Position numbers and translations under genes: made by a program. This document shows positions 6,603 through 11,499 of a DNA stretch of 11,499 nt, in pieces (position 1 is the first letter of the stretch; each line of letters opens with the position of its first letter). This stretch comes from Alphaproteobacteria bacterium MarineAlpha10_Bin2 (GTDB taxonomy: Bacteria > Pseudomonadota > Alphaproteobacteria > UBA828). The stretch spans positions 1 through 11,499 of the forward strand of contig PTKB01000055.1 in the NCBI GenBank assembly GCA_002937555.1, given 5' to 3'. The notes below the pieces were generated by a model. It was not told the DNA's origin. It did not search any database and saw only the letters and a list, made by a program, of their open reading frames with translations.

Positions 6603-7910
6603 TTATGTCAGCCGGGCGAGCGCGGAATCGGCAGATATCTCTTCGCGCTCTCCGCCGCGCCGCTTGATCTCCACCGTGCCCGCTTTCACCCCACGCGGCC
6701 CAACGGCGACCTGCCACGGCAAACCGATCAAATCCATTTCGGCAAACTTCACACCGGCGCGTTCGTCGCGCTCGTCATAGAGGGTGTCCACGCCGGCGGC
6801 ATTTAAGTCTTGGTAGAATTTTTCGCAGACCGCGTCGCAGGCTTCATCGCCGCTGCGGAGGTTCATGAGACCAACCTTGAACGGCGCGATACTTTCCGGC
6901 CAGATAATGCCGTCATCGTCATGACTCGCCTCAATGATGGCGCCGACGAGGCGCGATACGCCGATGCCGTAGGAACCCATTTCGACCGGCACGTCCTTGC
7001 CCTGATCATCGCTCACGGTCGCGCCCATGGAGGTGGAATATTTGGTGCCGAAATAGAAGATATGGCCAACCTCGATGCCGCGCCCGGAATAGAGCTTGGT
7101 CGCATCGAGCGGGCAATTCGCCGGATCGTGTTTGTCGTCGGTAGCGGCATAAAGCTCCGTCCATTTATCGACGATGGGCTGCAAATCACCGTCGAAATCG
7201 ATGTCGAGCGCGAGCGGATCGGTATCGAGCCAAGCGGGGTCGCAATAGACGGCGCTTTCTCCGGTGTCGGCGAGAACGATGAATTCATGGCTCATGTCGC
7301 CGCCGATGGCGCCGCTATCGGCCTGCATGGGGATCGGCGTCAATCCCATACGCGCAAAGGTGCGGAGATAGGACACGAACATCTTGTTGTAGGAAAGGCG
7401 CGCGGCGGCGGGATCGATATCGAAGGAATAATTATCCTTCATGAAGAATTCCCGCCCGCGCATGACGCCAAAGCGCGGGCGCACCTCGTCGCGGAATTTC
7501 CAGTGAATCTGATAGAGATTCTGCGGCAGGTCGCGATAACTGCGCACGCTGTTGCGGAAGATGTCGGTGACGATCTCTTCATGGGTCGGGCCGTAGAGAA
7601 GGCCGCGCTCATGACGGTCGGTAATGCGCAGCATCTCCTTTCCGTAATCTTCATAGCGCCCGCTTTCCTGCCACAATTCCGCCGGTTGGACGGTTGGCAT
7701 GAGGATTTCCTGGGCGCCCGTGGCGTCCATTTCCTCGCGTACGATCTGCTCGATATTTTTCAGGACCCGGTAGCCGAGCGGCAACCAACTATAGATGCCG
7801 GCCGCCGTCTGGCGCACCATACCGGCGCGCAGCATCAGGCGGTGCGAAGGTATTTGCGCCTCGGCGGGCGTTTCTTTCAACGTCGGCATGAAGAATTTGG
7901 ATCGCCGCAT
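6603..7910 (-). CDS. proS: Prolyl-tRNA synthetase, short form without the editing insert
   Basis: This 435-residue class II synthetase charges tRNA-Pro. Motif 1 lies around VRQTAAGIYSWLPLGYRVL (32-50), GPTHEE is at 107-112, motif 2 is FRDEVRPRFGVMRGREF (139-155) and motif 3 is GSYGIGVSRLVGA (312-324). The C-terminal anticodon-binding domain runs from about 340 to 430 and includes DERDERAGVKFAEMDLIGLP. E. coli ProS is about 570 residues because it carries an editing domain of roughly 180 residues between motifs 2 and 3. That insert is absent here, as in other alphaproteobacterial enzymes of about 440 residues. The start at MRRSKFFMPTLKETPAEAQ matches the family N-terminus, and GAGAGGG precedes it. 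The gene probably has its own promoter and leads into lolC after 22 bases. Confidence 0.97.
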   Translation of the reverse strand: MRRSKFFMPTLKETPAEAQIPSHRLMLRAGMVRQTAAGIYSWLPLGYRVLKNIEQIVREEMDATGAQEILMPTVQPAELWQESGRYEDYGKEMLRITDRHERGLLYGPTHEEIVTDIFRNSVRSYRDLPQNLYQIHWKFRDEVRPRFGVMRGREFFMKDNYSFDIDPAAARLSYNKMFVSYLRTFARMGLTPIPMQADSGAIGGDMSHEFIVLADTGESAVYCDPAWLDTDPLALDIDFDGDLQPIVDKWTELYAATDDKHDPANCPLDATKLYSGRGIEVGHIFYFGTKYSTSMGATVSDDQGKDVPVEMGSYGIGVSRLVGAIIEASHDDDGIIWPESIAPFKVGLMNLRSGDEACDAVCEKFYQDLNAAGVDTLYDERDERAGVKFAEMDLIGLPWQVAVGPRGVKAGTVEIKRRGGEREEISADSALARLT

Positions 7911-7944
7911 GTCCCTCTCGATTCGAACGAAATTACTGTGCCGG

Positions 7945-7975
7945 ACTATATGCCCAAACGGGCATCAAAGCGCAA
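7945..7975 (-). promoter_or_regulatory. Candidate promoter of proS with an inverted repeat in the spacer
   Basis: In the 122-base gap upstream of proS, the minus strand reads TTGCGC (7970-7975), a 17-base spacer and CATATA (7947-7952), or TATAGT shifted by two bases (7945-7950). Transcription would begin near 7940, about 30 bases before the ATG at 7910. A perfect inverted repeat, ATGCCC-GTTT-GGGCAT (7950-7965), covers most of the spacer and the edge of the -10 box, which is where a repressor could bind. The -35 box is a weak match to consensus, so this is a prediction from sequence alone. I see no other feature in the gap. Confidence 0.4.
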
Positions 7976-8032
7976 TGTCGCGGCCCAAAGATAGAGGCGG
8001 CGATGATCGACAGAAAATTGATGAGAGACGGG

Positions 8033-8467
8033 TTAGCGGGCGGCGTTGGCTTGCTGGTTCTGGCATTCAGTGGCGATCGCGTGAGATTGGGCGTCGCTCA
8101 AGGGCTCGCCGTTAAAATAGGCCTGGCCGTTTCTGACCGTGACGGTGCCAACGCCGATGTTGGAATTGCGCACGGCATTCAGCGTATCGCCGGCGGCTAT
8201 ATTCAGGACATTCTCGAGCGGCAATTCGATGGGCAGCCAAAATTCGTGATCGGCGCCAAGATTGAGTTGCCCAGAAGCATTAAGGTCGGCGGGGGCGACG
8301 GTATTTCCATCGACATCGACGCCGGGCCGATAGGCGACATCGTCAGCCGGCGTATGGGCCGTCAAAGCCTGACAAGCGCTCGGCGCAACCGTAATCGTTT
8401 GAGCACCCAGAGAGTGCGCATTTACGGCCAAGAGTGTAAACGCCGTCGCGGCGAGCCATGTCTTCAT
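8033..8467 (-). CDS. Small secreted protein of unknown function
   Basis: I do not recognise a named family. The 144-residue protein begins with a clear signal peptide: K2, a hydrophobic core (WLAATAFTLLAV) and a probable cleavage after A22 (SLGA/QT), so it should be periplasmic. There is no lipobox and no further membrane segment. The mature part contains DVAYRPGVDVDG at 43-54 followed by TVAPADLN, and near the end GTVTVRNGQAYFNGEPLSD at 107-125, which looks like a short beta-hairpin. C32 and C135 lie near the two ends of the mature chain and could form a disulfide. I have a vague memory of similar hypothetical proteins in Rhodospirillales, which would make it a lineage-conserved gene, but I cannot verify that. 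It starts 36 bases after tag. No good ribosome binding site is visible. Codon use looks like its neighbours. Confidence 0.82.
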   Translation of the reverse strand: MKTWLAATAFTLLAVNAHSLGAQTITVAPSACQALTAHTPADDVAYRPGVDVDGNTVAPADLNASGQLNLGADHEFWLPIELPLENVLNIAAGDTLNAVRNSNIGVGTVTVRNGQAYFNGEPLSDAQSHAIATECQNQQANAAR

Positions 8468-8503
8468 GGCCGCATAGGTTAGAGAAGAATACTTAAGGTT
8501 CGG

Positions 8504-9046
8504 TTATTGCGCCTGCATCCAAGGCGGGTTGAGGCCCTCAATGACGGTGTAGACCGGGCATTCCGGTCGGTGTGCGCCGGGTAAGTAGCCGGTGCTGACG
8601 AGGAACTCGCGCACGATTTCGGGCCCGGTAAATTTGAAATTGGCGCGGAATTGTTTGACCCAACTGTCGAGTTCCGCCGGATGGTGATTGTCGAGCCAAG
8701 CTTTGAACGACCCATCGGTGGCGCGGATTTCGAGTAGGCGGCCGGCATTTACGATGGCCGCGTTCACCTTGAGCCGGTTACGGATGATTCCGGCATCGGC
8801 CAGAAGGCGGGCACGCGCTGCCTCGTCATAGGCCGCGACGGTGGCGATATCGAAGCCGTCATAGGCGGCGGTGAAATTATCCTTCTTCTTCAGGATGGTC
8901 GCCCAGGACAGGCCGGCCTGATTGATCTCCAGCACCAGACGCCCAAACAATCCGTTGTCATTGTCGATGGGAAAGCCGTATTCCCGGTCGTGGTAGGGGC
9001 CGTGCAACGGGTCGCCGATGGCGGCTTCACAATAATGCTGCGCCAT
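8504..9046 (-). CDS. tag: DNA-3-methyladenine glycosylase I
   Basis: This 180-residue protein belongs to the Tag family of helix-hairpin-helix glycosylases, which remove 3-methyladenine from alkylated DNA. The structural zinc site seen in E. coli Tag (C4, H17, H175, C179) is matched by C6, H19, H159 and C163, the last two in HRPEC. DPLHGPYHDREYGFP near the N-terminus and LVLEINQAGLSWATIL at about 37-52 are the family core; E40 corresponds to the active-site glutamate and W48 to the base-contacting tryptophan. The frame extends upstream to 9085, but I chose the ATG at 9046: it gives the family's normal N-terminus, follows AAGG, and leaves only four bases after the DUF1467 stop. The longer form would add 13 unrelated residues overlapping that gene. 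From memory, tag is not a usual member of this cluster. Confidence 0.95.
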   Translation of the reverse strand: MAQHYCEAAIGDPLHGPYHDREYGFPIDNDNGLFGRLVLEINQAGLSWATILKKKDNFTAAYDGFDIATVAAYDEAARARLLADAGIIRNRLKVNAAIVNAGRLLEIRATDGSFKAWLDNHHPAELDSWVKQFRANFKFTGPEIVREFLVSTGYLPGAHRPECPVYTVIEGLNPPWMQAQ

Positions 9047-9050
9047 GACC

Positions 9051-9284
9051 TTACTCCCTGAGGTCGATCCATCCGGACAGAACAATCACCACAACGACAC
9101 CCGTTATAACGCAGGCGATAGCGGTCGCGATCACCGCTTTGATCAGCAGGCGCGGTCGCTCGGGCGCACTCGACGCATGTCCGCGCTCGATCTTGTCAGG
9201 CGTCCGAAAGCCAAAGGGCAGCGTCAAGAACCAGCCGAGCCACCAAGCGATAAGAAAGACCAGCGCAATGTTGAGAACACTCAT
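9051..9284 (-). CDS. DUF1467 family small inner-membrane protein
   Basis: This 77-residue protein has two strongly hydrophobic segments, about 4-24 and 47-70, joined by a short polar loop. The sequence LPFGFRT just after the first helix (22-28) and APERPRL before the second (40-46) match the pattern I recall for the DUF1467 family, which often lies beside mce and proS in Alphaproteobacteria. Its function is unknown. It starts nine bases after the mce stop and ends four bases before tag, so it is almost certainly co-transcribed with both. By the positive-inside rule the loop, with its arginines and lysines, probably faces the cytoplasm and both ends the periplasm; this topology is an inference. 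No strong ribosome binding site precedes the ATG. Confidence 0.88.
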   Translation of the reverse strand: MSVLNIALVFLIAWWLGWFLTLPFGFRTPDKIERGHASSAPERPRLLIKAVIATAIACVITGVVVVIVLSGWIDLRE

Positions 9285-9293
9285 GGCCGGGCT

Positions 9294-9698
9294 CTAGGCT
9301 TGCTCGAGTTCGATCAAAGTGCCGCAAAAATCTTTAGGGTGGAGAAAGAGGACCGGTTTGCCGTGCGCGCCGATGCGCGGTTCGCCGTCGCCGAGAATAC
9401 GGGCGCCGCTGGCAACCAATTGATCGCGGGCCGCGTCGATTTCTGCTACTTCGTAACAGAGGTGATGAACGCCGCCGCTGGGATTCTTGTCGAGGAATCC
9501 CTGAATAGGAGATTTCTCCCCGAGCGGATGCAAGAGCTCGATTTTCGTGTTGGACAATTCGACAAACACTGTGGTCACGCCGTGCTCCGGCAAGTCCTCT
9601 TCTGCCGAAACCGTCGCGCCCATCATGTCGCGATAGAGTGTCCGCGCCACCGTTAGGTCCGGCACGACAATGGCGACGTGATTTAATCGTCCGATCAT
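9294..9698 (-). CDS. mce: Methylmalonyl-CoA epimerase
   Basis: This 134-residue protein of the glyoxalase/VOC fold interconverts (2R)- and (2S)-methylmalonyl-CoA, linking propionyl-CoA breakdown to succinyl-CoA. The two beta-alpha-beta-beta-beta halves are visible: LNHVAIVVPDLTVARTLYRD near the N-terminus and GVHHLCYEV at 76-84. Likely metal ligands are H7, E54 (in IELLHP), H78 or H79, and E130 in GTLIELEQ. The length is normal for the family. The gene starts 32 bases after rnj and is followed by a DUF1467 gene after nine bases, the usual arrangement in Alphaproteobacteria. The mutase and propionyl-CoA carboxylase are not in the window, so the pathway cannot be confirmed here. The ribosome binding site is weak, which fits translation within an operon. 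A different VOC-family activity is possible but less likely. Confidence 0.93.
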   Translation of the reverse strand: MIGRLNHVAIVVPDLTVARTLYRDMMGATVSAEEDLPEHGVTTVFVELSNTKIELLHPLGEKSPIQGFLDKNPSGGVHHLCYEVAEIDAARDQLVASGARILGDGEPRIGAHGKPVLFLHPKDFCGTLIELEQA

Positions 9699-9730
9699 GA
9701 TTTATCGCTCACTTTGCCGACGCATCCATC

Positions 9731-11407
9731 TTATACGCGAACGAGTTGCACTTCGATGACCGGGCGTTTGTCATAAAGTGCGACCAGGGTGCGGCGCACG
9801 GCGAGGCGGCCCGCCTCACGCAGCTTCTTGTCATCATTTTCCAACTTGTCGGAATCGAGTGCTTTCTGAACCGCCTCGACCAGACCCTTCACCACCACCT
9901 CTTCCTCTTCCGCATCGACGATGCCGTGGCCGCGGATAGCCGGCGGGGCGATCAACCAGCCCTCCTTGTCGACGACCAGGGAAACGAACACCGCGCCGTT
10001 TCGCATCAATCTGCGGCGCGCGCCGAAGGCCGGGTGATCGGGTGCGATCAACCGCGTGCCATCTACCGCAAGGCTGCCGGAAAAAACCGAGCCGATGACT
10101 TCCGCCGGCTCCGGTCCCAAACGCAACAAATCGCCGTCGCGAATGACCCAGCACTCGGGCGTACCCAGCGCTTGCGCCAATTCGGCGTGCGCGTTGAGGT
10201 GGCGCGCTTCGCCATGGACCGGAACCGCGATCTTCGGCTTGACCCAGCTGTACATGCGTTTCAGCTCCTCCCGTCGCGGGTGCCCCGAGACATGGATGTC
10301 CTTGTGTTTCTTTTCGTCGATGACTTCGATTCCCTGCGCCGCCAATTGGCTGTGCAAGCGGCCGATCGGCGCCTCGTTGCCCGGTATGATCTTGGAGGTG
10401 AAGATCACACAATCTCCGGCGGAGAGATGAACACGGGGGTGGCTCTGACCGGCAATTTTAGCCATCGCCGCGCGCGGCTCGCCTTGGCTGCCGGTGCACA
10501 AATACAGAACCTGGCTGGGATGCAATTCGGCGCCTTCCTTGTCACTGAGCAGGCGCATATCCGGATCGAGATAGCCAGTTGCCTGCGCCGCCTTGGCGTA
10601 GCGCCAGAGCGAGCGCCCGACCAATACCAACTCGCGCCCGCTCGCCTCCGCCGCCACTGCTACGCTCTGTAGGCGCGCCACATTGGAAGCGAATTGCGTG
10701 ACCGCGACGCCCTGCGCGCAGGCCCCAACCAGTTCGATCAGCTTCTTTCTGACCATACCCTCGGAGCCGCTCTCGCCTTCGGATATGGCGTTTGTCGAAT
10801 CGCATACCATGGCGAGCACGCCTTCATCGCCAATTTTCCTGAGCGTTTTTTCATCCGTGAGCTCACCGATCAAAGGCTCCGGATCGAGCTTCCAGTCGCC
10901 GGTATGCAGCACGACGCCATCCGGCGTGCGCAAGATGAGGGAATTGGCTTCCGGTATGGAATGCGTGACCGACACGTATTCCACCGCGAAGGGGCCAAGC
11001 TCGAATTTGGCGGAAAGCGGGATTTCGTTCAGCGGTACCTTTTTGATCAAACCAGCTTCGCGTAATTTCTCCCTGAGGATGGCGGCGGCGAACGGCGTCG
11101 CGTAGACGGGACAACCCAATTGCGGCCACAAATAGGCGACCGCGCCCAAATGATCTTCATGGGCATGGGTTAGGACAATGGCGAGAAGATCGTCCTTCCG
11201 CTGTTCGATAAAGGATATATCCGGGACCATGATATCGACACCCGGCAATGTATCGCCAGCGAAGGATATGCCGAGATCGACCATCAGCCACTTGCCGCGG
11301 CAGGCATAGAGGCTGAGATTCATGCCGATCTCTCCGGTTCCGCCGAGCGGCAGGAAATGCAGCGCTTCGGGGTCGATTGCCAGCGCTGGCGCGGCGGGAA
11401 CGTTCAT
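9731..11407 (-). CDS. rnj: Ribonuclease J (metallo-beta-lactamase RNase)
   Basis: This 558-residue protein is a full-length RNase J, an enzyme with 5'-to-3' exonuclease and endonuclease activity in mRNA turnover and rRNA maturation. The beta-lactamase fold starts near residue 16 (LHFLPLGGTGEIGMN). The zinc-binding motif HAHEDH is at 81-86, with further ligands at H149 (VTHS) and D171 (HTGDWK). The beta-CASP part carries CTGSQGE at 304-310 and HVSGHPRREEL at 372-382, and the VPVHGE motif at 395-400 supplies the last metal-site histidine, H398. The C-terminal domain (about 450-558) ends in KRPVIEVQLVRV. All catalytic residues I looked for are present. The ATG overlaps the coaX stop and has GAGACGG upstream as a moderate ribosome binding site. 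RNase J is typical of Firmicutes but also common in Alphaproteobacteria. Confidence 0.97.
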   Translation of the reverse strand: MNVPAAPALAIDPEALHFLPLGGTGEIGMNLSLYACRGKWLMVDLGISFAGDTLPGVDIMVPDISFIEQRKDDLLAIVLTHAHEDHLGAVAYLWPQLGCPVYATPFAAAILREKLREAGLIKKVPLNEIPLSAKFELGPFAVEYVSVTHSIPEANSLILRTPDGVVLHTGDWKLDPEPLIGELTDEKTLRKIGDEGVLAMVCDSTNAISEGESGSEGMVRKKLIELVGACAQGVAVTQFASNVARLQSVAVAAEASGRELVLVGRSLWRYAKAAQATGYLDPDMRLLSDKEGAELHPSQVLYLCTGSQGEPRAAMAKIAGQSHPRVHLSAGDCVIFTSKIIPGNEAPIGRLHSQLAAQGIEVIDEKKHKDIHVSGHPRREELKRMYSWVKPKIAVPVHGEARHLNAHAELAQALGTPECWVIRDGDLLRLGPEPAEVIGSVFSGSLAVDGTRLIAPDHPAFGARRRLMRNGAVFVSLVVDKEGWLIAPPAIRGHGIVDAEEEEVVVKGLVEAVQKALDSDKLENDDKKLREAGRLAVRRTLVALYDKRPVIEVQLVRV

Positions 11408-11499
11408 GAACCGTCTCGGCGGTTGCGGTTAAAAATTTCCAACAGGCCGCGAATGGTGAGATCGGGATCGGTGGCATCGATGGGTCCACATGGTGGCAC
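11404..11499 (-). CDS. coaX: Type III pantothenate kinase, C-terminal end (partial)
   Basis: Only the last 31 codons and the TGA stop lie in the window; the gene continues past the right edge. The visible peptide ends with DPDLTIRGLLEIFNRN and a short basic tail. That is the kind of C-terminus I recall for CoaX proteins of Alphaproteobacteria, which phosphorylate pantothenate in the first step of coenzyme A synthesis. The catalytic and nucleotide-binding parts are outside the window, so the identification rests on this short tail and on the usual coaX-rnj gene order. The TGA overlaps the ATG of rnj by four bases (ATGA), which suggests translational coupling in one transcript. If the tail match is misleading, this is still a real coding end, because the frame is open and joins rnj exactly as operon partners do. 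Confidence 0.75.
   Translation of the reverse strand: MPPCGPIDATDPDLTIRGLLEIFNRNRRDGS

Noticed and set aside
7950..7965. The inverted repeat as an intrinsic terminator after the secreted-protein gene
   Set aside because: The stem is only six base pairs and is followed by TATAGTCC, not a T-run, on the minus strand; an operator-like role fits its position better.
6810..7994. A 394-codon open frame on the plus strand opposite proS
   Set aside because: It is antisense to clearly conserved proS motifs, and its His/Arg/Asp-rich translation is what the reverse strand of a GC-rich gene gives.
9746..10672. A 308-codon open frame on the plus strand opposite rnj
   Set aside because: It is antisense to the RNase J catalytic and beta-CASP regions and shows no protein signature.

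Overview
The window looks like ordinary core chromosome of an alphaproteobacterium. The GC content is moderately high, every supportable gene is on the minus strand, and coding density is very high. The gene order matches, from memory, a block that is widely conserved in Alphaproteobacteria (Rhodospirillales-like and relatives): coaX - rnj - mce - DUF1467 - proS - lolC - lolD - dnaE - rpsB. An RNase J, a short prolyl-tRNA synthetase without the editing insert, a DUF1467 protein and a single LolC/E-type permease all fit that group. I cannot name the genus.

Read in the direction of transcription (high to low coordinates), the window opens with the last 31 codons of coaX (type III pantothenate kinase), whose stop overlaps the start of rnj (RNase J). 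mce (methylmalonyl-CoA epimerase), a two-helix DUF1467 membrane protein and tag (3-methyladenine DNA glycosylase I) follow with gaps of 4-32 bases. A small secreted protein of unknown function comes next. A 122-base gap carries a plausible promoter with an inverted repeat. After it come proS, lolC and lolD; lolC and lolD overlap by 8 bases and encode the permease and ATPase that release lipoproteins from the inner membrane. dnaE (replicative DNA polymerase III alpha) follows an 88-base gap with its own possible promoter. The last gene is rpsB (ribosomal protein S2), preceded by a 184-base GC-rich leader full of inverted repeats. rpsB runs off the left edge inside an acidic tail made of exact six-residue repeats.

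The cluster mixes growth-linked housekeeping jobs: CoA synthesis, RNA decay, tRNA charging, translation, replication and outer-membrane lipoprotein export. The close spacing suggests three or so transcription units: coaX through the small secreted protein; proS-lolC-lolD; and dnaE, with rpsB driven at least partly by its own leader. No gap is longer than 184 bases. I see no RNA gene, insertion sequence, CRISPR array, phage gene or defence system.

I did not find an undescribed multi-gene system. The points most worth a second look are the structured rpsB leader, in which an upstream segment can pair with the ribosome binding site; the tandem-repeat tail of S2; the patchy conservation of metal ligands in the DnaE PHP domain; and the unknown secreted protein that sits with tag inside an otherwise conserved gene order.
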